Positions 1-10,463 of a stretch of DNA of 34,444 bases are shown one piece after another (positions within the stretch are counted from its first letter, which is position 1; the number at the start of each line of letters is the position of its first letter). The notes beneath the pieces were generated by a model. The model was not told the DNA's origin, ran no database searches, and was given only the letters and a program-made list of their open reading frames with translations. The position numbers and the translations under genes are program-made. Origin of the DNA: Bacteroidales bacterium (GTDB taxonomy: Bacteria; Bacteroidota; Bacteroidia; Bacteroidales; Muribaculaceae); the NCBI GenBank assembly GCA_029224905.1, contig JAQXVL010000098.1, positions 1 to 34,444 of the forward strand. The letters run 5' to 3'.

Positions 1-1
1 C

Positions 2-235
2 GAGGGTTTGGAAGAAGGCATGGAAAAAGGATTGAAGAAAGGGTTGGAAAAAGGTCGCGCCGAGGGTCGCGCTGAAGGCTTGGAAGAAGGCATAGAAAAA
101 GGTCGCGCCGAAGGCGAAAGGTTGAATTCAATCGCAGTAGCCAAGAAGATGAAGGCTGTGGGTCTTGACGACGACACAATTATGCAAACCACCGGGCTCT
201 CTGCCTCCGACTTGGCTGCACTTTGCAACAAATAG
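2..235 (+). CDS. C-terminal part of a Rpn/PD-(D/E)XK-type transposase-nuclease family protein (gene begins upstream of window)
   Basis: Frame is open to the window edge; EG(L/M/I)EKG / GRAEG repeats followed by a short helical tail (IAVAKKMKAVGLDDDTIMQTTGLSASDLAAL), typical of the Rpn family C-terminus. Confidence 0.65.
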   Translation, partial: EGLEEGMEKGLKKGLEKGRAEGRAEGLEEGIEKGRAEGERLNSIAVAKKMKAVGLDDDTIMQTTGLSASDLAALCNK

Positions 236-311
236 CACAGTGATGTCACCGGCTATCTCATTTTCAATCATATCGGTATGCTAATCTCTTGATTTGTCTT
301 ACATTAACAAA

Positions 312-343
312 ACCGGCGTGGAAGACTGCAACCCCACGCCGGT
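312..343 (-). terminator. Intrinsic terminator downstream of gpmI
   Basis: ACCGGCGTGG (312-321) / CCACGCCGGT (334-343), 10-bp perfect stem; T-rich on the minus strand after the stem. Confidence 0.7.
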
Positions 344-364
344 ATTAGTATAAAGAAAAATCTT

Positions 365-1876
365 CTAAATCAATGCTTTGCCGGTCATGTCAGCCGGTTG
401 GGGCATACCCATAATCTTCAGGATTGTGGGAGCAACGTCGGCGAGGATGCCGTCGGCAACGGTAGCCTCTTTGTTAGCGGTAACGTAAACGCAGGGCACC
501 GGGTTGAGCGAGTGCGCAGTGTTGGGCGTACCGTCGCTGTTGAGAGCATTGTCGGCATTACCGTGGTCGGCAATGATAATCACCTCATAGTCGTGAGCCT
601 TGGCAGCCTCAACGGTATCTTTCACGCAGTTGTCAATTGCTGTAACGGCTTTCTCGATAGCTTCATAGATACCGGTATGTCCGACCATGTCGCCGTTAGC
701 GTAGTTGACCACGATGAAGTCGTATTTCTCCTCGCCGATGGCTGCCACGAGTTTGTCTTTCACCTCGTAAGCGCTCATTTCGGGCTTAAGGTCGTAGGTA
801 GCCACCTTCGGCGAAGGCACGAGGATGCGGTCTTCGTTGTCGTAAGGCGTTTCGCGACCGCCGTTGAAGAAGAATGTTACGTGGGCATACTTTTCGGTTT
901 CGGCGATGTGAAGTTGAGTTTTACCGTTCGCCGAAAGATATTCGCCGAGAGTGTTTTGCACGTTTTCCTTGTCGAAAAGGATGTGAACACCCTTGAACGA
1001 CGCATCGTAGGGCGTCATGCAGTAGTATTGCAAACCGGGAATGGTGTGCATACCGGCTTCCGGCATATCTTGTTGTGTAAGAGCGATAGTAAGCTCTTTT
1101 GCGCGGTCGTTGCGGTAGTTGAAGAAGATTACGGCGTCGCCTTCTTTGATAGTTCCGTCGACGGTAGAATTGTTGATAGGTTTAACGAATTCGTCGGTCA
1201 CGTCGGCGTCGTAAGAGTCTTGCATAGCCTTAACCATGTCGGTTGCTTGCGTGCCTTTGCCCTCAACGAGCAAGTCGTAAGCCTCTTTGACGCGTTCCCA
1301 ACGTTTGTCGCGGTCCATTGCGTAGAAACGGCCTACGATAGAAGCGATTACGCCTGCCGACTTCTTGCAGTGGTCTTCTACTTGTTGGATAAATCCGAGA
1401 CCGCTTCTGGGGTCGGTGTCGCGACCGTCCATAAAGCAGTGCAGATAGACGCGCTCCAAGCCGTAGTGCTTTGCAATGTCGCAAAGGGCGAAGAGATGCT
1501 CGAGCGAACTGTGCACGCCGCCGTTGCTCGTAAGACCCATAAAGTGGATGGCTTTGCCGTTTTCCTTGGCATAAGTAAATGCCGAAATGATTTCTTTGTT
1601 GTTGAGAATCGACTTATCGGCTACCGATTTGTTGATTTTCACCAAGTCTTGATAAACAACGCGACCTGCGCCGATGTTAAGGTGACCCACCTCGGAGTTA
1701 CCCATTTGTCCGTCGGGCAGACCAACGTTTTCGCCGCTCGCTTGGAGTTGCGAATGCGGATATTCTTTCAAAAGATAATCCCAGTAGGGTGTCGGTGTTG
1801 TAAAGATGACATCCGATTTGCTATGGTTGCCAATTCCCCAACCGTCCAGAATCATTAACAATGCTTTTTTACCCAT
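365..1876 (-). CDS. gpmI: 2,3-bisphosphoglycerate-independent phosphoglycerate mutase
   Basis: 503 aa; motifs [37 protein letters not shown]. Confidence 0.97.
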   Translation of the reverse strand: MGKKALLMILDGWGIGNHSKSDVIFTTPTPYWDYLLKEYPHSQLQASGENVGLPDGQMGNSEVGHLNIGAGRVVYQDLVKINKSVADKSILNNKEIISAFTYAKENGKAIHFMGLTSNGGVHSSLEHLFALCDIAKHYGLERVYLHCFMDGRDTDPRSGLGFIQQVEDHCKKSAGVIASIVGRFYAMDRDKRWERVKEAYDLLVEGKGTQATDMVKAMQDSYDADVTDEFVKPINNSTVDGTIKEGDAVIFFNYRNDRAKELTIALTQQDMPEAGMHTIPGLQYYCMTPYDASFKGVHILFDKENVQNTLGEYLSANGKTQLHIAETEKYAHVTFFFNGGRETPYDNEDRILVPSPKVATYDLKPEMSAYEVKDKLVAAIGEEKYDFIVVNYANGDMVGHTGIYEAIEKAVTAIDNCVKDTVEAAKAHDYEVIIIADHGNADNALNSDGTPNTAHSLNPVPCVYVTANKEATVADGILADVAPTILKIMGMPQPADMTGKALI

Positions 1877-1953
1877 AATATTTTGTTTTTTAGTTATTTG
1901 CTTGTTAAAATAATCGGCAGAGTAGCGGCGCTACCCTACCGAAGTTTGTTGTG

Positions 1954-3897
1954 TTATGCGTCGATAACGGCATAATGAGCATTTTGTTCGATGAAGTCGC
2001 GGCGCGGACCTACGTCTTCGCCCATGAGCATCGAGAATACGCGGTCGGCTTTAACAACGTCTTCGATAGTCACTTGCTTGAGCAGACGAGTCGACGGGTC
2101 CATCGTAGTGTCCCAAAGTTGGTCGGCATTCATCTCACCAAGACCTTTATAGCGTTGCACCTTGACTTGCTTTTCTTCGCCCTTGCCGTAGGTGTCGATA
2201 AATTCTTGCAGTTGCTCGTCGGTCCAGCAATATTGCGAATTTTCGCCTTTGCTGCAGCGATAGAGCGGCGGCGTTGCCAGATAGAGGTAGCCGTCTTCGA
2301 TAACAGCACGCATGCGGCGGAAGAAGAGTGTCATCAGGAGGGTAGCAATGTGGGCTCCATCGACGTCGGCATCGGTCATGATGATAATCTTGTGGTAGCG
2401 CAGTTTGCTGATATTCACAGCCTTGCTGTCTTCTTCAGTACCAATTGTCACGCCGAGAGCCTTGAAGATATTGGTAATTTCTTCGCTGTCGAACACCTTG
2501 TGCTCCATCGCCTTCTCGACGTTGAGAATCTTACCGCGCAACGGCAAAATTGCTTGGAACTTGCGGTCGCGACCTTTCTTAGCCGAACCGCCTGCTGAGT
2601 CACCCTCGACGAGGAAGAGTTCGCATTCTTCGGGTTTGCGCGACGAGCATGCGGCGAGTTTACCGGGAAGACCGCCCGAGAGCGACGAGCCGGTCTGCAC
2701 CTTCTTGCGCGCGTTGTAAGCGGCATGGCGTGCTTGTGCGGCGAGGATGATTTTTTCGACAATCGTTTTCGCTTGGCGCGGATGCTCTTCGAGGTAGTTT
2801 TTCAATGCCTCGCTGACGGCGGTTTGTACGGCGCCGATAACCTCGTTGTTGCCGAGTTTTGTCTTCGTCTGACCCTCGAACTGCGGCTCGAGCACCTTCA
2901 CCGAAACCACTGCCGTAAGTCCTTCGCGGAAGTCGTCGCTGGAGATTTCGATTTTCACCTTGTCAAGCATTTTCGAGTCTTCGGCATATTTCTTGAGCGT
3001 AAACGTCAAACCGCGACGGAAGCCCGTCAGGTGCGTACCGCCCTCGATTGTATTAATATTGTTGACGAACGAAAGAATCGTTTCGTTGAACGACGTATTG
3101 TAGGTGAAAGCAACCTCTACGGGGATGCCTTGGCGCTCGGTGTTGATATAAATAATGTCGTCGATGAGTTGCTCTTTGGTTTGGTCGATGTAGCGAACAA
3201 ACTCTTTCAAGCCTTCTTCCGAGTAGAACACTTCGCGTTTGGGGTTGCCTTGCTCGTCGACTACGCGCTTGTCGGTGAGCGTCAAGCGGATACCGGCATT
3301 GAGGTATGCCAAGTCGCGCAGACGATTTGCCAACGTGTCGAAATCGTAGACGGTTGTTTCGGTAAAGATTGTTTTGTCCGGCTTGAAAATCACCGTCGTC
3401 CCCGATTCGGTCGACTCTCCGATGACTGCTACCGGTGCTTTCGGATGTCCGTAGGCATATTCTTGCATATAAAGTTTGCCGTCGCGGCGCACTTCAGCGC
3501 GCAAATATTCCGACAGAGCGTTGACACACGACACACCTACGCCGTGCAAACCGCCCGACACTTTATACGAACCTTTGTCGAACTTACCGCCGGCGTGCAG
3601 CACGGTCATTACGACCTCGAGCGCCGATTTGTTCAGTTTGGCATGCTTATCTACCGGGATACCGCGACCGTTGTCGACAACTTTGATTGAATTGTCTTCG
3701 CCGATTGTTACTTCAATGTGATTGGCAAATCCGGCAAGCGCCTCGTCGATGGAGTTATCGACTACTTCATACACCAAATGGTGCAAACCTTTATGTCCGG
3801 TGTCGCCGATATACATCGCCGGACGCTTTCGAACTGCCTCCAAGCCCTCGAGTACCTGAATATTACTCGCACTATACTTTTCTTTGTTTTCTTCCAT
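1954..3897 (-). CDS. gyrB: DNA gyrase subunit B
   Basis: 647 aa; GHKL motifs (EVVDNSIDEA, DNGRGIPVD), TOPRIM EGDSAGGSAKKGRDR, QRYKGLGEMNADQLWDTTMDP. Confidence 0.96.
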   Translation of the reverse strand: MEENKEKYSASNIQVLEGLEAVRKRPAMYIGDTGHKGLHHLVYEVVDNSIDEALAGFANHIEVTIGEDNSIKVVDNGRGIPVDKHAKLNKSALEVVMTVLHAGGKFDKGSYKVSGGLHGVGVSCVNALSEYLRAEVRRDGKLYMQEYAYGHPKAPVAVIGESTESGTTVIFKPDKTIFTETTVYDFDTLANRLRDLAYLNAGIRLTLTDKRVVDEQGNPKREVFYSEEGLKEFVRYIDQTKEQLIDDIIYINTERQGIPVEVAFTYNTSFNETILSFVNNINTIEGGTHLTGFRRGLTFTLKKYAEDSKMLDKVKIEISSDDFREGLTAVVSVKVLEPQFEGQTKTKLGNNEVIGAVQTAVSEALKNYLEEHPRQAKTIVEKIILAAQARHAAYNARKKVQTGSSLSGGLPGKLAACSSRKPEECELFLVEGDSAGGSAKKGRDRKFQAILPLRGKILNVEKAMEHKVFDSEEITNIFKALGVTIGTEEDSKAVNISKLRYHKIIIMTDADVDGAHIATLLMTLFFRRMRAVIEDGYLYLATPPLYRCSKGENSQYCWTDEQLQEFIDTYGKGEEKQVKVQRYKGLGEMNADQLWDTTMDPSTRLLKQVTIEDVVKADRVFSMLMGEDVGPRRDFIEQNAHYAVIDA

Positions 3898-3977
3898 AAA
3901 TAATTATTATATAAGCACTTACAACGACAAAACCGCAATATCACAAAACACACAACCGCTTTGCCGTAATAAGCATA

Positions 3978-3985
3978 CAAAGATA
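3978..3985 (-). promoter_or_regulatory. Bacteroidetes-type -7 box (TATCTTTG) for gyrB
   Basis: Minus strand TATCTTTG matches TAnnTTTG; a TTG lies ~16 nt upstream on that strand. Confidence 0.6.
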
Positions 3986-4030
3986 CGAAAAATTTAGTAA
4001 ACAAGGAGCCTAAAAATGCTAAAAAGTTCG

Positions 4031-4038
4031 TAATTTTG
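4031..4038 (+). promoter_or_regulatory. -7 box (TAATTTTG) for the acyltransferase gene
   Basis: TAATTTTG, 20 nt before the ATG at 4059; overlaps the GTG chosen as start in the ORF track. Confidence 0.55.
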
Positions 4039-4058
4039 TGGCTCAAACAACATTTTTT

Positions 4059-5171
4059 ATGAGTCAACGCAACACATCCATATCGATAGCGAAAGGAATA
4101 GCCATAATACTTATGGTTGTCGGGCACGCCGAGTGCCCCGGGACGCTGATGAGCCTGATTTATCTCTTCCATATGCCGCTGTTTTTCATCACGGCAGGCT
4201 ACTTCTTCACGCGCGCTCATGTCGACGAGCCCTGGCAGTTCTGCGCAAAGCGATTCAAAGGATTATACGTGCCGTTTGTCAAGTGGAGCATCTTCTTTCT
4301 GCTCATCCACAACTTGATGTTCTCGTGGGGCATCCTCAACGAAACCTACGGCAACTGGTCGGGCGGTGTCACCCACCCCTACACCTTCCAACAAGGGCTG
4401 CAACGCGCCGTCAACATCGTGTTTTCGATGGGCGGCTACGACGAATTTCTCGCCGGCGCATTCTGGTTTTTCCGCGCCCTGCTCATCACGAGCATACTCT
4501 TTTTGATAGTCTACCGACTGCTCGACAACCGCGGCAAATCGCGCACGGGATGGCAAGCGGCGGCACTGATTTGCCTTGGCGCACTGGGATTTGCCGCGCT
4601 GAAAATCAACTACGGCTTGCGCGTCAGCATCGTGCAAGGCGGCATTCGCGAAACCTGGGGAATGTTTTTCTTCGGCTTCGGCGTCATTTATCGCATCATT
4701 GAGCAGCGCGTCGGCACAAACGTGCGCAGCCCGTGGTATTGGGCGACAATTGTCGGTTGCATCGCACTTCTCGCCGTCGGCACTCACGAGCATTGGGCGG
4801 GAATGAATCTATCGCCAAAGATGCGCGACGTAGCAACACTGCCACTCACGGGAATCGCCGGATTTTTCGTCACCTACCAACTGTCGCGGCTCATCGACCG
4901 CCGCGAGTCGATTGTCAAGCGCGCACTCGTCCGCTGCGGCGAGATGTCGCTCTACATCTACATTTTCCACATCGTGTCGTTCAAAGCGGTCAGCCTCATC
5001 AAGATTTGGTGGTACGACCTCGACTTCGCACAAATCGGATGCCACATGGTCATTCACGACCACCCGAACGACGGTTTTTGGCTGCTCTACTCGCTCGCCG
5101 GAGTCGGTCTGCCGCTGCTGTGGATGTGGGGATACCGCAAACTACGCCCGAGCCGAAAAAGCAAGTTTTAG
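4059..5171 (+). CDS. Acyltransferase 3 family membrane protein
   Basis: Multi-TM; N-terminal SIAKGIAIILMVVGHAE..LIYLFHMPLFFITAGYFF is the acyltransferase-3 signature. Start moved from GTG 4038 to ATG 4059 because the former lies inside the promoter box. Confidence 0.88.
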   Translation: MSQRNTSISIAKGIAIILMVVGHAECPGTLMSLIYLFHMPLFFITAGYFFTRAHVDEPWQFCAKRFKGLYVPFVKWSIFFLLIHNLMFSWGILNETYGNWSGGVTHPYTFQQGLQRAVNIVFSMGGYDEFLAGAFWFFRALLITSILFLIVYRLLDNRGKSRTGWQAAALICLGALGFAALKINYGLRVSIVQGGIRETWGMFFFGFGVIYRIIEQRVGTNVRSPWYWATIVGCIALLAVGTHEHWAGMNLSPKMRDVATLPLTGIAGFFVTYQLSRLIDRRESIVKRALVRCGEMSLYIYIFHIVSFKAVSLIKIWWYDLDFAQIGCHMVIHDHPNDGFWLLYSLAGVGLPLLWMWGYRKLRPSRKSKF

Positions 5172-5180
5172 CGGCAAATC

Positions 5181-5211
5181 TTTGTATTACCCATAAATTA
5201 GCGTAAATTTG
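5181..5211 (+). promoter_or_regulatory. Bacteroidetes promoter upstream of ribH
   Basis: TTTG (5181-5184), 19-nt spacer, TAAATTTG (5204-5211). Confidence 0.7.
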
Positions 5212-5231
5212 TAAACAAAAACCATAACAAT

Positions 5232-5867
5232 ATGTCAACTAAACTGAAAGCAACGAAAAAAGTCAAGTCAAACTTGCCGAAACTCCACAAACCCCTCTTT
5301 GCCATCGCCGTGGCTGAGTGGAATTCGAACATTACCGAAGCCCTGCTTCAAGGCGCGCTCGACGTGTTCAAGCGCGAAGGCTACAAGAACGTCATCGTCA
5401 AGCACGTTCCCGGAACGGTCGAATTGACCTACGCCGCCGCGCGTATGATTGACATTGAAGGCATCAGCGCAGTCATCGTTATCGGTTGCGTTATTCGCGG
5501 CGATACGCCCCACTTCTACTACGTTTGCCAAAGCGTGACTGCAGGCGTTGCTCAACTCAATACTGTCGGAAACGCTCCTATTATTTTCGGCGTACTTACC
5601 ACCGAAAACGAACAACAAGCGCTCGACCGCGCAGGCGGTGCGCTCGGCAATAAAGGCGCCGAAGCCGCCGAAGCCGCTATCAAAATGGCTGACTTTACGC
5701 AGTCTATCGAAGCTCACGGATTATCTCGCCGATTCAGCATGCGAGACATCGAAGCTGCTCTCGAAGAGTTTAACGCGATGGAAAACTACGACGATTTCGG
5801 CGACGACGAATTCGACGACGACTACGACGAACCCGACGACAAATCGCACCACAAAAAATACAACTAA
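5232..5867 (+). CDS. ribH: 6,7-dimethyl-8-ribityllumazine synthase with acidic C-terminal extension
   Basis: [70 protein letters not shown] are lumazine synthase motifs. Confidence 0.95.
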   Translation: MSTKLKATKKVKSNLPKLHKPLFAIAVAEWNSNITEALLQGALDVFKREGYKNVIVKHVPGTVELTYAAARMIDIEGISAVIVIGCVIRGDTPHFYYVCQSVTAGVAQLNTVGNAPIIFGVLTTENEQQALDRAGGALGNKGAEAAEAAIKMADFTQSIEAHGLSRRFSMRDIEAALEEFNAMENYDDFGDDEFDDDYDEPDDKSHHKKYN

Positions 5868-5902
5868 CGCAGACAAATACTTAACAAAAAGCCAATACAA
5901 CA

Positions 5903-8110
5903 ATGAAAAAATTAATGTTAGCCCTTGCCATCGGATTGATGGCATCGGTAGGCGCGGCACAGACTCCCGATTATCTGAACCCGCAAAAGCCTATCGAAGA
6001 GCGCGTTCAAGACGCGCTGCACCGCATGACTCTCGAAGAGAAAGTTGCAATGATTCATGCTCAGTCGAAATTCAGTTCGCCGGGTGTGCCGCGTCTCGGC
6101 ATCCCCGAAAACTGGACTACCGACGGACCGCACGGAATACGTCAAGAAGTGATTTGGGATGAGTGGGGCGGCGCCGGCTGGACCAACGACTCCTGCACGG
6201 CTCTGCCTGCTCTTACCTGCCTGGCTGCCACTTGGAACGAGCAAATGTCGCACCTCTATGGCCGCACAATCGGCGAAGAGGCACGCTACCGCAACAAAAA
6301 CATCCTGCTCGGTCCCGGCTGCAACATCTACCGCACACCCCTCAACGGGCGCAACTTCGAATACCTCGGCGAAGACCCATACCTCGCTTCGCGGATGGTC
6401 GTGCCTTACATTAAAGCCGTACAAGCCAACGGCGTGGCTGCCTGCGTTAAGCATTACGCACTCAACAACCAAGAGCGCTGGCGCGGACATATCAACGTCA
6501 TTGTCGACGACCGTGCACTCCACGAAATCTACCTTCCAGCCTTCCACGCTGCCGTTACGGAAGGTCACGCCTGGGCAATTATGGGCGCTTACAACCAATA
6601 CAAAGGACAACAATGCTGCCACAACCAATATCTGCTTAACGACATCCTCAAACGCGACTGGAAGTTCGACGGCGTTGTCGTTTCCGACTGGGGCGGCACG
6701 CACAACACCGAACAAGCCATACGCAACGGACTCGATATGGAGTTCGGCTCGTGGACCGACGGCATGAGTTCGGGTGTTAGCAACGCCTACGACTATTACT
6801 ATATGGCAAATCCCTACCTGGAAATGCTTCGCAGCGGTAAAGTGACGACTGCCGAACTCGACGACAAGGTGTCGCGAATCCTCCGAATGATTTTCCGCAC
6901 GAACCTGGCACCCAACCGCCCGCTCGGCTCATTCGCCACCGCCGAACACGCCCTTGCCGCACGCACCATCGCCGAAGAAGGCATCGTGCTGCTCAAGAAC
7001 GACAAAAATACCCTGCCCATCGACCCGACACGCGTGCGCCGACTCTTGGTCGTTGGCGAAAACGCAACGCATCCGATGACCATCGGCGGAGGCTCGTCGT
7101 CGCTGAAAGTAAAATATGAAGTTTCGCCGCTCGAAGGCATCGTCGAACGCGCTCGCCGCACCGGCATCGAAGTGGTCTACAAAACAGGCTACGCATCGCC
7201 CGCAGTGGCTGCTCAAGACGTTAAAGGCGCCGTTGCTCCAGAGAAAATCTTCGACCTCGCCACGCTGCGCGCAGAAGCCGTCGAAGCCGCTCGCGAAGCA
7301 GACATGGTGCTCTTCATCGGCGGTCTGAACAAAAACGACGGACAAGACTGCGAGGGCAACGACCGCGAATCGATGGCGCTCCCCTACGAGCAAGATGCTC
7401 TCGTCGAAGCACTTGCAAAGGCTAACCCGAACATCACCGTAGTAATCATCAGCGGCAACGCCGTTGAAATGCCGTGGGTAAAAAGCGTTCCGGCAATCGT
7501 CGAAGCATGGTACTGCGGCACAGAAGCCGGCAACGCACTGGCGCGCGTAGCTTTCGGCGACGTAAACCCGTCGGGCAAACTGCCATTTACCTTCCCGCAA
7601 CGCCTTGCCGACGTCGGCGCTCACAGCCTCGGCGAACACCCCGGCGACAGCATCAACGTGCGCTACAACGAAAGCATCTTCGTGGGCTACCGCTTCGCCG
7701 ACAGCCGCAACATCAAGCCGCTCTTCGGCTTCGGTCACGGATTGTCGTACACCAAGTTTCAATATTCCGGCGCGAAAATCAGCAGCCCGACAATCGACGC
7801 CGACGGCTCAATCACCGTTTCGGTCGACGTCAAAAACGTCGGAAAATGCATCGGCAAAGAAGTTGTGCAACTCTACATCGCCGACAGCGAATCACGACTT
7901 GTTCGCCCCGCTAAAGAACTCAAAGGATTCCGAAAAGTGTCGCTCCTTCCCGGCGAAACCAAGACGGTAGAATTCACCATCGACCGCTCGGCACTGAGTT
8001 ACTACGACGACAGCGTCGGCAAATGGGTAGCCGAGCCCGGCGAATTTACAGCCATCGTGGCAGCATCGTCGACCGACCCCAAAGCCGCACTCAAATTCAC
8101 GTTGAAATAA
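5903..8110 (+). CDS. Glycoside hydrolase family 3 beta-glucosidase-like protein
   Basis: 735 aa with signal peptide; GH3 motifs GPGCNIYRTPLNGRNFEYLGEDPYLASRM, CVKHYALNNQE, DGVVVSDWGGTHN, C-terminal fibronectin III-like domain. Confidence 0.93.
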   Translation: MKKLMLALAIGLMASVGAAQTPDYLNPQKPIEERVQDALHRMTLEEKVAMIHAQSKFSSPGVPRLGIPENWTTDGPHGIRQEVIWDEWGGAGWTNDSCTALPALTCLAATWNEQMSHLYGRTIGEEARYRNKNILLGPGCNIYRTPLNGRNFEYLGEDPYLASRMVVPYIKAVQANGVAACVKHYALNNQERWRGHINVIVDDRALHEIYLPAFHAAVTEGHAWAIMGAYNQYKGQQCCHNQYLLNDILKRDWKFDGVVVSDWGGTHNTEQAIRNGLDMEFGSWTDGMSSGVSNAYDYYYMANPYLEMLRSGKVTTAELDDKVSRILRMIFRTNLAPNRPLGSFATAEHALAARTIAEEGIVLLKNDKNTLPIDPTRVRRLLVVGENATHPMTIGGGSSSLKVKYEVSPLEGIVERARRTGIEVVYKTGYASPAVAAQDVKGAVAPEKIFDLATLRAEAVEAAREADMVLFIGGLNKNDGQDCEGNDRESMALPYEQDALVEALAKANPNITVVIISGNAVEMPWVKSVPAIVEAWYCGTEAGNALARVAFGDVNPSGKLPFTFPQRLADVGAHSLGEHPGDSINVRYNESIFVGYRFADSRNIKPLFGFGHGLSYTKFQYSGAKISSPTIDADGSITVSVDVKNVGKCIGKEVVQLYIADSESRLVRPAKELKGFRKVSLLPGETKTVEFTIDRSALSYYDDSVGKWVAEPGEFTAIVAASSTDPKAALKFTLK

Positions 8111-8136
8111 CACAATCAGACATACAAAACACAGAG

Positions 8137-8176
8137 GAGAGGGCGTATCAAAACAATTGATACACCCTCTCTTTTT
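8137..8176 (+). terminator. Intrinsic terminator after GH3 gene
   Basis: GAGAGGGcGTATCAA / TTGATACaCCCTCTC stem with one C/A mismatch, followed by TTTTT. Confidence 0.8.
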
Positions 8177-8247
8177 CCGTCTCATCAGAATAATTCGAGG
8201 AGACACCCCTGAGCTACAATATTCACCTCAAACGGCTCGACCCGGAC

Positions 8248-8364
8248 ATTCTCATCGTGTCGAAGATACGATGAGAATAAAAAGCCCCGGAGGGGTGTTA
8301 CCCACAATTGCTGTACCTCCGGCACAGGTACCCCTGCCGTATCTTCGACACGGCAGGGGTACCT
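8248..8364. repeat. Dispersed intergenic repeat, copy 1 (rearranged relative to copies 2 and 3)
   Basis: ATTCTCATCGT-GTCGAAGAT-ACGATGAGAAT hairpin, GCCCCGGAGGGG, then perfect 15-bp hairpin AGGTACCCCTGCCGT (8326-8340) / ACGGCAGGGGTACCT (8350-8364). Confidence 0.8.
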
Positions 8365-8435
8365 ATTCCGCCTCGGTGCGACCGGGTAGGCGTGAGATTA
8401 GCAGCAAATTACCGGCAAATTAAATTTATGACACA

Positions 8436-8468
8436 AAAAGATGCGACCCGGACGGAGTCGCATCTTTT
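8436..8468 (-). terminator. Intrinsic terminator for the OPT transporter gene
   Basis: AAAAGATGCGAC (8436-8447) / GTCGCATCTTTT (8457-8468), 12-bp perfect stem, minus-strand T tract. Confidence 0.8.
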
Positions 8469-8490
8469 ATATATTATCGCAAACAACTTG

Positions 8491-10437
8491 CTATGCTTTC
8501 TTTGCGCGGAGGCAATCCCAGATGAGGTAGCCGATGAGCAACGCATAAACGACGATACCGCCGATTTGCATTGTCGATTCCGACAGACTGTGGCTATATT
8601 CGAAGCCGCCGAAACGCATACCTGCACTGACTACGCCCATCAAAGCGCCGCCGGCAATGAATCCCGACGCAAGAAGCGTACCGCGTTCCTGACGTGCCTT
8701 GTTGAGTTCTTCGTCTTTCGAACGATTGCTGACGAACCAGCTTACCAAACCGCCGACCAACAGCGGTGCGTTGAGTTCGAGAGGTATGAACATACCCAAT
8801 GAGAATGCCAATGCGGGAACGCCGAGCCAGTTAAGCAAAATGGCAAGGATTGCGCCTACGCCGTAGAGCAACCACGGGGTTTTGCCGCCCATCATCAACG
8901 GTTCGATAACGGCTGCCATTGCGTTTGCTTGCGGTGCGGCAAGTGCGTTCGGTCCGTAGAAACCGTAGACTTTGGCGAGGATAAGCACAACGCCGCCGAC
9001 GGTAGCCGCCGAAACGAGTGTGCCGACGAGTTTCCACGTCTGTTGCTTCTTGGGCGTACTTCCCAGCCAGTAGCCGATTTTCATATCCGTCACCATACCG
9101 CCTGCCATCGACAATGCCGTACAAACTACGCCTCCGATGACCATCGACGCAACGATTCCGGCTGCGCCTTTAAGTCCGATGGCTACAAACACCGCCGAAG
9201 CCACGATGAGCGTCATAAGCGTCATTCCCGACACCGGGTTGGTGCCCACGATAGCGATTGCGTTTGCAGCAACGGTCGTAAAGAGGAAAGCGATGACCGT
9301 AACGACGATGAACGCCACGAGTGTCTGGAACAGGTTGTTTATCACGCCGAAGTAGAAGAACACGAAAGTGATGACGAGCGCTGCGATGAGCGAGAACGTG
9401 AGCACTTTCATCGAGATGTCTTTCTGCGTGCGTGCCACTTGCTTAACTTCGCCGCCTTTGTTGCGAATCTCGCGTCCGGCAAGTCCTACGGCGCCGCGAA
9501 TGATGCCCCACGACTTGATGATGCCGATGATTCCCGACATTGCGATACCGCCGATACCGATGTAGCGCGCTTGTCCGGTGAAAATCATTTCGGGCGAGTC
9601 GAACGTCGGCGCCGCCGAGCCGAGCAACGGAACGATGACATACCATACGAATGCGCTACCGGCAAAGATGATGAAACTATACTTCAGACCGACGATGTAG
9701 CCCAAACCGAGTACGGCGGCGCCGGTGTTGATTTTAAACACCATCTTGGTTTGCTCTGCGATGTGCGCGCCCAACGCCGTTGCCTTGGTGGTAAGCACTT
9801 CGCTCCACCATCCGAATGTCGACAACAGGAAGTCGTAGATACCGCCGACAAGTCCGGCAATGATAAGCGGTTTGGCTTGTGAGCCGGCTTTCTCGCCCGA
9901 GATAAGCACTTGCGTGGTGGCTGTCGCTTCCGGGAACGGGAATTTGCCGTGCATATCCGCGCAGAAGTACTTACGGAACGGGATGAAGAACAAGATTCCG
10001 AGCACGCCGCCGAGCAACGAACTGAGGAATATCTCCAAGAAATTTACGCTGATGGCGTCGCCGTAGCGTTCTTGCAGAATGTAGAGCGCGGGAAGCGTAA
10101 AGATTGCTCCGGCAACGACGATGCCCGACGATGCGCCAATCGATTGAATGATCACGTTTTGTCCGAGTGCGCCTTTCTTTTTCAGTACGCCTGAAAGTCC
10201 AACGGCGATGATTGCGATGGGAATAGCCGCCTCAAACACTTGACCGACTTTCAACCCGAGATAAGCCGCTGCAGCGCTGAAAATCACTGCCATCAGCAAG
10301 CCCATCGTCACCGAATAGGGCGTAACCTCCGGGTATTCTTCGCCGGGTCGCATCACCGGCACGTATTGTTCGCCCGGCTTCAACTCGCGAAACGCGTTTT
10401 CGGGGATGTTAACCCCTTCTTGCTTTTTTTCTTCCAT
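8491..10437 (-). CDS. OPT family oligopeptide transporter
   Basis: 648 aa, many TM segments; EVTPYSVTMGLLMAVIFSAAAAYLGLKVGQVFEAAIPIAIIAVG and KFPFPEATATTQVLISGE motifs. Confidence 0.92.
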   Translation of the reverse strand: MEEKKQEGVNIPENAFRELKPGEQYVPVMRPGEEYPEVTPYSVTMGLLMAVIFSAAAAYLGLKVGQVFEAAIPIAIIAVGLSGVLKKKGALGQNVIIQSIGASSGIVVAGAIFTLPALYILQERYGDAISVNFLEIFLSSLLGGVLGILFFIPFRKYFCADMHGKFPFPEATATTQVLISGEKAGSQAKPLIIAGLVGGIYDFLLSTFGWWSEVLTTKATALGAHIAEQTKMVFKINTGAAVLGLGYIVGLKYSFIIFAGSAFVWYVIVPLLGSAAPTFDSPEMIFTGQARYIGIGGIAMSGIIGIIKSWGIIRGAVGLAGREIRNKGGEVKQVARTQKDISMKVLTFSLIAALVITFVFFYFGVINNLFQTLVAFIVVTVIAFLFTTVAANAIAIVGTNPVSGMTLMTLIVASAVFVAIGLKGAAGIVASMVIGGVVCTALSMAGGMVTDMKIGYWLGSTPKKQQTWKLVGTLVSAATVGGVVLILAKVYGFYGPNALAAPQANAMAAVIEPLMMGGKTPWLLYGVGAILAILLNWLGVPALAFSLGMFIPLELNAPLLVGGLVSWFVSNRSKDEELNKARQERGTLLASGFIAGGALMGVVSAGMRFGGFEYSHSLSESTMQIGGIVVYALLIGYLIWDCLRAKKA

Positions 10438-10463
10438 TTTGTATTATTATTTGTTATTTTGAA

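Noticed and set aside
8-130. Tandem EG/KG-coding repeat as a mobile or regulatory repeat
   Set aside because: Best explained as the known low-complexity C-terminal linker of Rpn-family proteins.
398-1858. 486-aa ORF antisense to gpmI
   Set aside because: Shadow ORF opposite a clearly conserved gene; composition biased and no recognisable domain.
2725-3690. 321-aa ORF antisense to gyrB
   Set aside because: Shadow of the gyrB reading frame; no domain and gyrB is certain.
8929-9882. 317-aa ORF antisense to OPT transporter
   Set aside because: Low-complexity H/R/D/E-rich shadow translation, not a plausible protein.
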